Shown here: piece after piece, positions 1 through 7,953 of the stretch
Position numbering within the stretch: position 1 is the stretch's first letter
Layout: every line of letters starts with the position of its first letter
Source: Celeribacter indicus
GTDB lineage: Bacteria > Pseudomonadota > Alphaproteobacteria > Rhodobacterales > Rhodobacteraceae
Assembly: GCF_000819565.1 (NCBI RefSeq)
Contig: NZ_CP004393.1
Coordinates: 4,216,001-4,280,000 of the forward strand
Direction of reading: 5' to 3'
DNA length: 64,000 nt
Notes under the pieces: model-generated
The model's input: only the letters and a program-made list of their open reading frames with translations
The model's database searches: none
Told to the model about the DNA's origin: nothing
Translations under genes and position numbers: made by a program

Positions 1-431
1 GTGAGACATGAAGCGGGACGGCGCGCTTTCAGCCGCAGGTGAGTCGCGACCGACGAACGGGGTTGGAACCACGACTGAGACCGCAGCTACCGTGGTCGAA
101 AAAGGACATGATGGAAGGTGTGGCGGCCGGCTGGCTCCCGATCCATCCGCGAGCAGACCAGCGCCTGCTCCGCTACAACGGCGCCGCCTGTTCGATGAGG
201 CATCGGCACCAGCGCAGGATTATGCCGCAAAACCCGAGAGGCTTTGCCATAATGTCATCCCACGAGTCAGGACCAACCGTCCCGAAGGAAGCCTGTTGCG
301 AAACGGTTAACAAATGCGTTAAGCCTTATGCGCACAACAGACCTTCCGAGACAGTCGAAAAGGCGGGCGCTCCGCGCCTCCTGCGAACGATCCAGGGAAA
401 TTTTATTTCTCGAGAGTCGCAGGAGACGATA
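1..431. other. Leader region before the heme-type receptor gene
   Basis: No gene is supported here. Open frames cross it on both strands, but they have no recognisable family features and behave like chance frames in GC-rich DNA. The last 40 bases are more AT-rich and end in a Shine-Dalgarno-like GGAGA just before the ATG at 432, so the promoter and leader of the receptor gene should lie in the second half. I looked for Fur-, Irr- or RirA-like palindromes and for a cobalamin riboswitch core and found nothing convincing. Confidence 0.4.
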
Positions 432-2561
432 ATGTCGCATGTAATGCGTCCGCTTGGACGTGCCCTCTATCTTGCCTCGGGCGCAAGCCTGCTGGCGCTT
501 TCCCCTTCCCTCCTCATGGCCCAGTCGTCCGGTGGTTCGGCCGTCACGCTCGATCCGATCGTGGTCGACGGCGACGCAGACACCGCGGACACCGAAATAT
601 CCTCCGAAACGCTTCAGACGAGGTATTCCGGCAATGCGCAGAATGCGCTGAACGCCATCCCCGGCGTGTCCACCCGTCAAAGCTCCAGCCAGCCGGGGAT
701 CGAGGTCAACATCCGCGGCATGTCTGGCTATGGCCGGGTGAACGCGATGATCGACGGGGTGCCGCAGAGCTTCAAGAACACGGCAGGGCATGAAGCCTCC
801 GGCGGCAGCCTGCTCTATGTCCATCCCGAATTTCTCAGCGCCCTCGAGGTCCAGCGCGGGGTCGTCGCCGGCGCGGCCGGATCCGGCACGCTGACGGGCT
901 CTGCCGACTTCCGCACCCTCACACTCGACGACGTCCTGCTGCGCGGGCGAACGGAGGGCGGGATGGCGCGCCTGAAATTCGGCGACAACGGATACAACTA
1001 TTCGGGCCTCCTGAGCTACGGCAAGCGGTTCGGCGGGCTCTGGGGCGGCGACGGGCATGTCGATGTGCTGATGGGCTACGCCTATACCGACGAGGACGAC
1101 TATGCCACGGGAGACGGCGGGGAGCTGAGCAGCGACCGCTCCTCCGTCAACACGCCCGAAGGCAAGCTCGCCAAGATCGAAATCGCGCCGAACGCGGCGC
1201 ACAAGCTGAGCTTCGGTGCCCGATGGTATGAGAACACCTTCGAGAATTCGAGCTATACATGGGATGTCGACAACCGGACGTGGACGGCGGATTACGAATA
1301 CGCGCCAGGCAGCGATCTGGTGAACCTGAAGCTCTCCGCCTATTACAACGAGACCACCCTGTTCTATCCCGGAACCGGCGGCTCCTATGCCGGTCGGGAG
1401 ACCGAGGAGGAAACCACCGGCATCTCGCTCACCAACAGGAGCCGCTTCGGCCTCGCCGGCGGCGCCGATCTCGTCCTCGACTACGGCCTGAGCTGGACAC
1501 GGGACGATTTCCAGACCCATGCGATGCGGGGCGGCAACCATCCGGGCAAGCTCGACAAGGCGAGCCTCTTTGCGGAGGGCGAGATCGACTACGGCCGGAC
1601 GGTCCTGTTCGGCGGGCTGCGCTATGATCACTGGCGGGTCGATGGCTACCGCCCGCCCTATCCCTCCGGCGTGGCCGATTGCCCGGCGGGCGGTCCGTCC
1701 TGCGGCGATGAATGGGTGACGCGCGACGGCGGGGAACTTCTGCCGAATCTCGGCATAAGCCACGACCTGACGCCGGATTTTACCGTAAGCGCAAGCTATG
1801 CGCAGACCTTCCGGCCGCCGAGCACGCATGAGATGTTCTATTCCCTCGTTCCCTTCGGCGACGGGGTCGGCTCCGGCATGACCAACAACCTCTCCCTCGA
1901 CCCCGAACGCAGCCGCACCTTCGAACTGAGCGGGGAATACCGGCAGACGGGCCTGCTCTCGGCGGGCGACGAAGGCTGGTTCAAGCTTTCCGCCTTCCGC
2001 AGCAGGATCGAAAACTATATCGTCAACGATTTCGTCGAGATCCCCGGCGATCCGAGCAGCCGCGCGATGTGGATCAACACCGACGGCACCACGACGATGG
2101 AGGGGCTCGAATTCGAGGGCGGCTATGACAGCGGCAGGGTCTACGTCAACCTCAGCTTTTCGATCAGCGACACGGACGACCAGCCCGTCGCGAACGGCAC
2201 CGGGATGGGCAATGGCCTGACCTCGGCTCAACCGGACCGGATGGCGACGCTCGATCTCGGACTGCGGGCGCTCGACGAACGGCTGACCCTCGGCAGCCAG
2301 ATCCGTCACACCGGCTCGACCGTCCAGGCGGCCTTCGACTGGACGAGTTATCCCGACGGGGCCTACCTGGAAAAGACCAGGAGCTACACGCTCGTCGATC
2401 TCTACGGCAGCTACGCCGTGAGCGAAGGGGCTGAGCTGTTCTTCTCCGTCGAGAACGTCTTTGACAAGTCCTACGGGTATCCCGGCGGAAGTGCCGCGGG
2501 CTATCAGGAAATGGCGGGACGAGGACGCACCTTCATCGCTGGCCTCACCACGCGGTTCTGA
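432..2561 (+). CDS. TonB-dependent heme/hemoglobin-type outer membrane receptor
   Basis: 709-residue TonB-dependent receptor. Residues 1-30 form a signal peptide ending in LLMA. A TonB-box-like DPIVVDG follows at about 41-47, then the plug (NIRGMSGYGRV, IDGVPQ, LEVQRG) and a 22-strand-type barrel ending in an aromatic residue (TFIAGLTTRF). The TFRPPSTHEMFY segment resembles the FRAP-type region of heme/hemoglobin receptors. The ATG at 432 is preferred over far-upstream starts because it has GGAGA before it and gives a proper signal peptide. The next gene is HugZ-like, which supports heme as ligand over a ferric siderophore. The ligand assignment is inferred; receptor identity is secure. Confidence 0.9.
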   Translation: MSHVMRPLGRALYLASGASLLALSPSLLMAQSSGGSAVTLDPIVVDGDADTADTEISSETLQTRYSGNAQNALNAIPGVSTRQSSSQPGIEVNIRGMSGYGRVNAMIDGVPQSFKNTAGHEASGGSLLYVHPEFLSALEVQRGVVAGAAGSGTLTGSADFRTLTLDDVLLRGRTEGGMARLKFGDNGYNYSGLLSYGKRFGGLWGGDGHVDVLMGYAYTDEDDYATGDGGELSSDRSSVNTPEGKLAKIEIAPNAAHKLSFGARWYENTFENSSYTWDVDNRTWTADYEYAPGSDLVNLKLSAYYNETTLFYPGTGGSYAGRETEEETTGISLTNRSRFGLAGGADLVLDYGLSWTRDDFQTHAMRGGNHPGKLDKASLFAEGEIDYGRTVLFGGLRYDHWRVDGYRPPYPSGVADCPAGGPSCGDEWVTRDGGELLPNLGISHDLTPDFTVSASYAQTFRPPSTHEMFYSLVPFGDGVGSGMTNNLSLDPERSRTFELSGEYRQTGLLSAGDEGWFKLSAFRSRIENYIVNDFVEIPGDPSSRAMWINTDGTTTMEGLEFEGGYDSGRVYVNLSFSISDTDDQPVANGTGMGNGLTSAQPDRMATLDLGLRALDERLTLGSQIRHTGSTVQAAFDWTSYPDGAYLEKTRSYTLVDLYGSYAVSEGAELFFSVENVFDKSYGYPGGSAAGYQEMAGRGRTFIAGLTTRF

Positions 2562-2646
2562 TCCGCCGGGCGCGCTGCCGCCCGGCCATGGCGTCGGGCA
2601 AGCCAGCCGGAAGGCCAGCCAGCCAGACCGATACAGGAGACCGATC

Positions 2647-3390
2647 ATGTCGCACTCAATGCATCTGAAACGCGAAGCGCCGCTCGACACGGCCCATGTC
2701 GAACCCTTCGGTGCGAAGGCCCTGGCGCAGCGGATCCTGCGCACCACGCGCAACATGGCGCTGGCCACGCTGGACCGCCACGAGGGGTTTCCCTACAGCA
2801 CCGTGACGAATTCCTCCGTCGAACCCGATGGATCGGTGGTCTTCTATGCCTCCGAACTCAGTCACCATACCCGCAATATTCTCGCGGATCGCCGCATTTC
2901 GGTGACGCTCTGTCAGAGCGAGGGTCTGGATGTGCTGAGGGACCGGCGCCTGACCCTGATCGGCGAGGCGCACCTGCTGGAGGGCGAGGCCTTCGACCGC
3001 GCAGGTCGCCGATACCGACGCAAATTCCACCGTTCGTCGAAATACATGGATCTCAGGGATACGCGGCTGTTCCGCCTCGACGTCTCCGCGACGCTGCTGA
3101 ACGGCGGGCCCGCACGCTACGCGGATGACCTGACTGCGCAGGACCTCCGCGTGCCCCTGGAAGGTGCGGAAGAGCTCCTGCGCGCGGAAGAGGATCTGAT
3201 CCGTCGTCTTGAAAGTCCGTCGGGGAAAAGCCACGCGATAACGGCCAATATGCGGGGAGCGAAGGGACGGTGGCGCATCGCGACGATTGATCCCGAGGGC
3301 ATTGACCTCGCCTCGGAGAGGGAATTTCATCGCCTCCTGTTTCCTGAACGGGCCAGAACCCCGGATGACGTGCTGGCGATGCTGCACTGA
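2647..3390 (+). CDS. hugZ: HugZ-like heme utilisation protein (PNPOx fold plus DUF2470-like end)
   Basis: 247 residues. The first two thirds (ALATLDRHEGFPYSTVTNSSVEPDGSVVF, SHHTRNILADRRISVTL) match the split-barrel pyridoxamine-phosphate-oxidase-like fold. The C-terminus (HAITANMR, ATIDPEGIDLAS) resembles DUF2470, the combination seen in HugZ/HutZ proteins that bind heme and take part in its use or degradation. The start at 2647 has AGGAGA seven bases upstream. It lies 85 bases after the heme-type receptor on the same strand, so the two are probably co-transcribed. A generic flavin-binding pyridoxamine oxidase-like protein is the alternative, but the neighbour argues for heme. Confidence 0.82.
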   Translation: MSHSMHLKREAPLDTAHVEPFGAKALAQRILRTTRNMALATLDRHEGFPYSTVTNSSVEPDGSVVFYASELSHHTRNILADRRISVTLCQSEGLDVLRDRRLTLIGEAHLLEGEAFDRAGRRYRRKFHRSSKYMDLRDTRLFRLDVSATLLNGGPARYADDLTAQDLRVPLEGAEELLRAEEDLIRRLESPSGKSHAITANMRGAKGRWRIATIDPEGIDLASEREFHRLLFPERARTPDDVLAMLH

Positions 3391-3534
3391 CCGGCGGTTT
3401 CGCCTGTGGCGCAGGTCTTTCCCGCGGAGCGAAACGAATGGCGGACCGATCACCGGCTCTTCATGCGCGGTCACGGGAAGGCACGTGCAGTCGGATCGAC
3501 CGTTCCTCACGCCGCCACATTGTCGTGTGGACGC

Positions 3535-3548
3535 TTGATTGTGATCAA
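3535..3548. promoter_or_regulatory. Perfect FNR/FnrL-type box
   Basis: TTGATTGTGATCAA matches the TTGAT-N4-ATCAA consensus of Crp/Fnr-family oxygen regulators at every position. It sits 54 bases before the small Cys/His protein gene at 3602 and upstream of the multicopper oxidase. This suggests control of the copper genes by oxygen or redox state; its distance from the transcription start is not known, so activation and repression cannot be told apart. Confidence 0.6.
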
Positions 3549-3601
3549 TCCAGCCCCGACGGCGGTGGTATACAGCACGACTGCCGGTAGGTGAGAGAGA
3601 G

Positions 3602-3979
3602 ATGATTCGGCTCGTGACACTCATGGGATACATGCAAGCGGCGCTTGTTACCGCCGTTGTATTCGCGCTGCTCGGGCTCGGCGCGGCGAGCGCCCGGACG
3701 CCGCGGTGTGACGATGTCACCCCATCGTCCGGCCATGTGAGCCACCTCCCTGCGGGTCACGATCACCGCGACCTTGCGCGGCCGGACGGCGGGACCGGCA
3801 AACCCGATGTCCGTCACCCCGAAGGAAGCTGTGCATCTTCCTGTGCCCTCTGCCTTGAGGCGCTTGACATGACGGGTCTGCATGCCCCCGAGCCAGCCGC
3901 CACACCGCACGACATGAAACTGCCCGATCATCGCAGCGGCATCGCGCTCGGCCCGCCTCACCGGCCTCCTCGAACCTGA
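3602..3979 (+). CDS. Small secreted or membrane-anchored Cys/His-rich protein
   Basis: 125 residues with a hydrophobic N-terminal segment at about 8-30 (signal peptide or anchor, ending GAASA) followed by a soluble His-rich tail and a Cys cluster (CASSCALC near residues 78-85). Histidines are scattered through HVSHLPAGHDHRD and the C-terminus. GAGAGAG before the ATG can serve as ribosome site. It lies downstream of the FNR-type box and about 100 bases before a multicopper oxidase gene, so a copper-binding periplasmic accessory role is plausible. I do not recognise the family with certainty; small Cys-rich DUF2946-like proteins next to copper genes look similar. Confidence 0.6.
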   Translation: MIRLVTLMGYMQAALVTAVVFALLGLGAASARTPRCDDVTPSSGHVSHLPAGHDHRDLARPDGGTGKPDVRHPEGSCASSCALCLEALDMTGLHAPEPAATPHDMKLPDHRSGIALGPPHRPPRT

Positions 3980-4075
3980 TCCGACGAACGCCCGACATGC
4001 GCGGGTTTCCAGACGCGCCCCATGGCGCAGTTGATCAGATCGCCTGTGCAAACAGGCACCAAGAGGACCAGACCC

Positions 4076-5557
4076 ATGAACAGACGTGATTTCCTGACGA
4101 GGACGATGACCGGCGCAACAGCCCTGATGGCCGGCGGAGTCCTTCGCCCCGGCCTCGGTTGGGCACAGCAGACCGGATCCGCACAACCGATACGACTTGC
4201 CGTTGCGCGTCGGACGATCGAGGTGAACGGCCGCGCCGCGGAGGTTTTCGGATTGCTACAGCCAAACGGCATCCACGGGGTGACCCTGGACGCCGGAAAA
4301 GCGTTCGACGTCGAGCTTGTAAACGAGATCGAAGACCCCACCCTCATCCACTGGCACGGCCTCACCCCGCCCTGGGAGGCGGACGGTGTGCCCGACAATC
4401 CTCTGCCCCAACTGGCCTCCGCGAACCGTCACCGATACAGCTTCCCCGTCGGGCGTGGCGGCACGCACTGGATGCACGCGCACACGTTGCAGGAACAGAA
4501 CCTGCTCGCCGCGCCGCTCATTGTCCGCACCGCGGAGGACCGGGCGCGCGACGAACAGGAGGTCGTCATTCTCCTGCATGACTTTTCCTTCGTGCCCGCC
4601 GAGGAACTTCTGGCACAGCTTCAGCGCGGCACGGGACATGGCGCCGGGCATGGTGCAGCCATGAACCACTCCACGATGGAAGGCATGCCGGCGATGGATC
4701 ATTCCGCCATGGGCCACATGCCGACGCACGGTATGACGGATAGCCCGACCGCCGGGATGGACCTGAACGACATCGACTACGATGCCTATCTCGCGAATGA
4801 CCGGACACTTGACGACCCGGAGGTCGTCCGTGTCGAGAGGGGTGGCCGCCTCCGGCTTCGGATCATCAACGGCGCGACGGCGACCGGCTTCACCATCGAC
4901 ACGGGAATCGTCGAGGGAACGCTGATTGCCGTCGACGGTCAGGATGTCGAGCCGATCGTCGGCACGAATTTTCCAATCAGCATGGGACAACGGCTGGATA
5001 TCCTCCTGACCCTTCCGGCGGGCGAGGGCGCCTATCCCGTTCTGGCGCTGAGGGAGGGCGCGGTCGAACGCACCGGCGTGATCCTCGCGACACCCGAGGC
5101 CACCGTTCGCCGGATCGGAAGTTCAGGCGAGACCGCCGGCCCGATCGTCGGCAGCGCACTTGAGAAGCGGCTGCGGGCAGGTGTTCCGCTCTCGGCAAGA
5201 CAACCCGACCGGCAGTTCAGCCTGTCCCTGACCGGTCAGATGGAGGGATATGCCTGGGCCATCGAGGGAGGAGACGATCTTCGTGTCGGCCAGGATGAAC
5301 GCATCGAGATCACGATGCGAAATTCTTCCATGATGTCTCACCCCATGCATCTGCACGGTCACCACTTCCAGGTGATCTCGATTGACGGTGCCAGGCTCTC
5401 CGGAGCGGTTCGCGACACCGTTCTCGTGCCTCCCGGCAGCACGATGACGATTGCCTTCGACGCTGACAATCCGGGGAAATGGCCGTTCCACTGTCATCAT
5501 CTGTACCACATGGCAACCGGTATGATGTCCTACGTGATTTATGAGGATATGAGGTGA
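4076..5557 (+). CDS. Tat-exported multicopper oxidase (CueO/CopA-like)
   Basis: 493 residues. The N-terminus NRRDFLTR plus a hydrophobic stretch ending in GWA is a twin-arginine signal. Copper ligands are complete: HWHG at 92-95, HWMHAH at 131-136, HPMHLHGH near 420, and HCH at 472-474 with H478 and M483 (type 1/trinuclear set with axial Met). A Met/His-rich insertion at about 187-220 resembles the substrate-gating copper-binding segments of CueO and PcoA/CopA, which favours cuprous oxidase and copper tolerance over a phenol laccase. The ATG at 4076 is chosen because it begins the Tat signal directly. It probably shares the FNR-box promoter with the preceding small gene. Confidence 0.9.
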   Translation: MNRRDFLTRTMTGATALMAGGVLRPGLGWAQQTGSAQPIRLAVARRTIEVNGRAAEVFGLLQPNGIHGVTLDAGKAFDVELVNEIEDPTLIHWHGLTPPWEADGVPDNPLPQLASANRHRYSFPVGRGGTHWMHAHTLQEQNLLAAPLIVRTAEDRARDEQEVVILLHDFSFVPAEELLAQLQRGTGHGAGHGAAMNHSTMEGMPAMDHSAMGHMPTHGMTDSPTAGMDLNDIDYDAYLANDRTLDDPEVVRVERGGRLRLRIINGATATGFTIDTGIVEGTLIAVDGQDVEPIVGTNFPISMGQRLDILLTLPAGEGAYPVLALREGAVERTGVILATPEATVRRIGSSGETAGPIVGSALEKRLRAGVPLSARQPDRQFSLSLTGQMEGYAWAIEGGDDLRVGQDERIEITMRNSSMMSHPMHLHGHHFQVISIDGARLSGAVRDTVLVPPGSTMTIAFDADNPGKWPFHCHHLYHMATGMMSYVIYEDMR

Positions 5558-5600
5558 TGTGCGCTCCGCAATAGCGCCTCGTTTACCCGGAAGAACGGGT

Positions 5601-5622
5601 CCGGCGTCCTTCGGGACGCCGG
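5601..5622. terminator. Bidirectional hairpin between convergent genes
   Basis: CCGGCGTCC, then a TTCG tetraloop, then GGACGCCGG: a perfect 9-bp stem with a very stable UUCG loop. It lies between the convergent multicopper oxidase and TetR genes. There is no long T-run on either side, so termination may be only partly intrinsic. Confidence 0.65.
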
Positions 5623-5687
5623 CTGCTCCGAGGGCACGCTCATGGCAGGTTGACGATCACGTCGCGGGAGATGTCCGTCCTGATCGC

Positions 5688-6305
5688 TCAGTGGCTGATC
5701 TCCGGCCGGATCGCTACCATAGCCGTTACTCCCGCCCGTCCGAGCTCTGCCACCGCGCGAAGATCGTTCTCGGTCGCGCCATCCTTCGCCTGCACGGCGA
5801 TGCCTTGAAGGACAGCGCACAGGAACCGGGCCGCCTCGGCGGACCGGGTCGGCGTGAACCAGCGACGCAATTCCTGATCGAGGCGCACGGCCGTGTCGCG
5901 GCGGCGGGTTGCCAGCTCACCCGCCAGGTCGCAATGATCGGGGTGGCATGCGAGCAGGCCCGTGGACACCATGCAGCCGCGCTCGCCGTCTTCGCCCGCC
6001 GCCGTGTCGATCGCCCGGTCGAACAGACGCGACAGAGCCTGATCGAGGGTCAGGTTTTCCCCCTCCTCCTGCAACGGAAAGAGTGCGGTCCCCGTCGCGT
6101 AGCGGTCCACGGCTTCGCGATAAAGTCCGGCCTTGCTGCCGAACGCCGCATAAAGGCTCGGGGGCGCCACGCCGATCGCGTCGGTCAGCATGGCCAGCGA
6201 GACGCCTTCATAGCCGTGCCGCCAGAAGAGGCGCATGGCAGTCGCGATCGCCTCATCGCGGTCGAAGCCGCGCGGGCGACCGCCCTTGTTCGCCTTCTGT
6301 TTCAT
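5688..6305 (-). CDS. TetR/AcrR-family transcriptional regulator
   Basis: 205 residues. The N-terminal GRPRGFDRDEAIATAMRLFWRHGYEGVSLAMLTDAIGV and APPSLYAAFGSKAGLY segments are a textbook TetR helix-turn-helix. The C-terminal part (RGCMVSTGLL, FLCAVLQGIAVQAKDGA) is the ligand/dimer domain of the AcrR-like branch. The ATG at 6305 (MKQKANKGGRPRG) is favoured over one ten codons upstream. It is divergent from the VOC gene, with 75 bases between starts that hold a palindrome overlapping its own start region. The usual arrangement would be repression of itself and the divergent gene; ligand unknown. Confidence 0.88.
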   Translation of the reverse strand: MKQKANKGGRPRGFDRDEAIATAMRLFWRHGYEGVSLAMLTDAIGVAPPSLYAAFGSKAGLYREAVDRYATGTALFPLQEEGENLTLDQALSRLFDRAIDTAAGEDGERGCMVSTGLLACHPDHCDLAGELATRRRDTAVRLDQELRRWFTPTRSAEAARFLCAVLQGIAVQAKDGATENDLRAVAELGRAGVTAMVAIRPEISH

Positions 6306-6316
6306 AGTGACCACTA
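6305..6316. promoter_or_regulatory. Candidate TetR operator palindrome
   Basis: TAGTG-AC-CACTA is a 5+2+5 inverted repeat lying exactly at the start codon side of the tetR-like gene, in the divergent intergenic region. Position and size fit an autoregulatory TetR-family operator. Assignment is by position only. Confidence 0.45.
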
Positions 6317-6324
6317 AAAATCCG

Positions 6325-6354
6325 TTGACCGGCAACCGTCAAGAGGGATATTTT
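6325..6354 (+). promoter_or_regulatory. Candidate sigma-70 promoter for the VOC gene
   Basis: TTGACC at 6325-6330 and TATTTT at 6349-6354 are separated by 18 bases, a good housekeeping-type promoter spacing, and lie 27 bases before the ATG at 6381. The -35 is also one arm of a TTGAC-N8-GTCAA inverted repeat (6325-6342). Confidence 0.45.
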
Positions 6355-6380
6355 TTATCGAACGCTAAACAAGGTGCAGC

Positions 6381-6788
6381 ATGATCCTAAAGACCTATGC
6401 ACGGATGTTTTCCGCCGACTGCGACGCGACTCTCGCCACGCTCGAACGGCTTCACGGGCGAAAGCCGCATATCCGCTTCCGCTTCGGCGCGTGGGACCTG
6501 GCCGGGATCGGCGACATGTTCGTCGTGGCCGGAACCGAAGAGTCACTGGCGCCCATCCGGGACAGTCACGGCCCGGTCATCGTGCGCGACATAGAAGCTG
6601 TCGAAGCGGAATTGCTCGCCTGCGGTGCGACGATCACCCAGCCGATCGTCGATGTGCCGACAGGCCGGATGCTCTACGCACGCCACCCCGACGGCCTTCA
6701 CGTCGAATATGTGGAGTGGACGGATGACCTCGTCGAACGGCTTGTTCGCGCCCCGCAGCGCGAAGGGCGATTGTCGTCGGAACTGTAA
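6381..6788 (+). CDS. VOC (glyoxalase/bleomycin-resistance fold) family protein
   Basis: 135 residues with the paired beta-alpha-beta-beta-beta pattern of the vicinal oxygen chelate superfamily: ARMFSADCDATLATLERLHGR, FGAWDLAGIGDMFVVAG, VRDIEAVEAELLACGATI, and the typical metal-edge strand MLYARHPDGLHVEYVEW ending in the Glu ligand. It is shorter than glyoxalase I but usual for single-domain VOC proteins. It is transcribed divergently from the TetR-type regulator, which probably controls it. Substrate unknown; candidates range from aldehyde detoxification to ring-cleavage-like chemistry. Confidence 0.8.
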   Translation: MILKTYARMFSADCDATLATLERLHGRKPHIRFRFGAWDLAGIGDMFVVAGTEESLAPIRDSHGPVIVRDIEAVEAELLACGATITQPIVDVPTGRMLYARHPDGLHVEYVEWTDDLVERLVRAPQREGRLSSEL

Positions 6789-6885
6789 CGCGCGCTCCTG
6801 TGCCGTGAGGAATGTGCGGGCAGGTCGCTCCGTTTCCGCCAGATTGCAGCCGCGGCTGGACATTCGCTGACGGCTCGGCCATCCT

Positions 6886-6901
6886 TGAAACGATTGTTTC
6901 A
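6886..6901. promoter_or_regulatory. RpiR operator copy 1
   Basis: TGAAACGATTGTTTCA is a perfect inverted repeat (6-bp arms, 4-base centre) directly upstream of, and touching, the ribosome-binding site of the rpiR-like gene. The same GAAAC-N4-GTTTC element recurs three times before the TRAP operon, which supports autoregulation. Confidence 0.65.
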
Positions 6902-6911
6902 GGAGGGTCCG

Positions 6912-7751
6912 TTGGAGAATTCGAAGCCGTTCACGAACCGTCTGAACGAAAAGCTCGAGACCCTGCATCCGGCCGAAAAGCGCCTCGGGCTTTTCCTGCG
7001 CGACTTTCCGGGCGAGCTGGCCAGCTACTCGGTCGCGGAACTCGCGGATCTCGCGGAGGTGTCGAAGGCGACAGTCTCCCGCTTCATCCGCAGGCTCGGC
7101 TATGCGAGCTACGAAGAGGCACGGCACCAGGTGCGGGCCGAACGGGAAACCGGATCCCGGTTCTACCTCTCCTCCCGCGAGCAGGGCGAGGGCCCGCGGT
7201 CGATGTCGAAACATTTCAACCAGGGCATCCGAAATCTGGAACGGACCTTCGCCGGTCTCGACGAGCAGACCCTGACGGACATGACGGCGGCCTTCTTCGG
7301 GGCGAGAAAGATCTGGGTGCTCGGCTTTCGCGCCAGCAGACCTCTGGCAGCCTACCTCACATGGCAACTCTTGCAGGTTTTCGAGAATATAACGGATATT
7401 CCGGGTCAGGGCGAAACCCTCGGGGAGCATCTGATCAGTCTCGATCCCGGTGACCTTGTGGTGATGTTCGGGCTCCGGCGCCGGGTGGCGATACAGGAGA
7501 AGATCACGAGGGCGGTCGCCGCAAAGGGCGCGACACTCCTCTACATCACCGACGAGGGCGCACCCGATGAGCCTGCGGCCAGATGGCAGGTCAGATGCCA
7601 TACGGCCACCGCCGGCTCCCTCTTCAACCATGTCGCGGTCATGGCGGTCTGCCATCTGATCGCGGACCGGCTCATCGAGGCCTCGGGACGCGAGGGGCTG
7701 TCGCGGCTGCGCGGCATCGAATCCCTGAATACGTCCTTCGCTGAACTCTAA
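6912..7751 (+). CDS. MurR/RpiR-family transcriptional regulator
   Basis: 279 residues from the preferred TTG start. The N-terminal HTH_6 domain (ETLHPAEKRLGLFLRDFPGELASYSVAELADLAEVSKATVSRFIRRLGYASYEEAR) is characteristic of RpiR regulators, and the C-terminal half (KIWVLGFRASRPLAAYL, LGEHLISLDPGDLVVMFGLRRRV) is a SIS phosphosugar-binding fold. AGGAGGG at 6901-6907 sits five bases before TTG 6912; another in-frame TTG at 6885 lacks such a site and lies inside the operator-like repeat. It precedes a TRAP operon whose promoter region carries the same inverted repeat as its own leader, so it is probably the pathway regulator. The effector is not evident; RpiR family members in Rhodobacterales often govern uptake operons unrelated to sugars. 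Confidence 0.88.
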   Translation: MENSKPFTNRLNEKLETLHPAEKRLGLFLRDFPGELASYSVAELADLAEVSKATVSRFIRRLGYASYEEARHQVRAERETGSRFYLSSREQGEGPRSMSKHFNQGIRNLERTFAGLDEQTLTDMTAAFFGARKIWVLGFRASRPLAAYLTWQLLQVFENITDIPGQGETLGEHLISLDPGDLVVMFGLRRRVAIQEKITRAVAAKGATLLYITDEGAPDEPAARWQVRCHTATAGSLFNHVAVMAVCHLIADRLIEASGREGLSRLRGIESLNTSFAEL

Positions 7752-7819
7752 GCGCACAATCTTCGTGCATTCATGCCGGAGGAGCGCCCGGCAAACAGGC
7801 GGCACATGTATCCGGCCGT

Positions 7820-7833
7820 GAAACAAATGTTTT
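7820..7833. promoter_or_regulatory. RpiR operator copy 2
   Basis: GAAACAAATGTTTT: left arm perfect, right arm one mismatch to the GAAAC-N4-GTTTC element. It is the first of three copies in the 202-base gap before the TRAP binding-protein gene. Confidence 0.55.
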
Positions 7834-7859
7834 TCGCCTGCGTCCACCTTGCACAATAA

Positions 7860-7873
7860 GAAACAAATGTTTC
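7860..7873. promoter_or_regulatory. RpiR operator copy 3
   Basis: GAAACAAATGTTTC is a perfect inverted repeat 40 bases after the previous copy (about four helical turns). It is the strongest of the three TRAP-side copies. Confidence 0.65.
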
Positions 7874-7891
7874 ACATCCTCTGTAATGGAA

Positions 7892-7905
7892 GAAACGAAT
7901 GTTCC
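7892..7905. promoter_or_regulatory. RpiR operator copy 4
   Basis: GAAACGAATGTTCC matches the element with one mismatch in the right arm and begins 32 bases after copy 3 (about three helical turns), so all three sites would be on the same helix face. Confidence 0.5.
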
Positions 7906-7953
7906 GCCATCAGAAGGGACGGGACATCCGAAGCAACCGAACGGAGTACGTGC

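Noticed and set aside
1..250. Possible cobalamin riboswitch before the first TonB receptor
   Set aside because: The conserved B12-box and core segments could not be found, and the receptor and HugZ neighbour point to heme rather than B12.
39..431. N-terminal extension of the heme receptor (start at 39)
   Set aside because: It would put 131 residues without receptor features before the signal peptide; the ATG at 432 has a ribosome site and starts the signal peptide.
267..2768. 833-residue minus-strand frame opposite the heme-type receptor
   Set aside because: The plus frame is an unmistakable TonB-dependent receptor; the minus frame has no family features and arises from GC-rich third positions.
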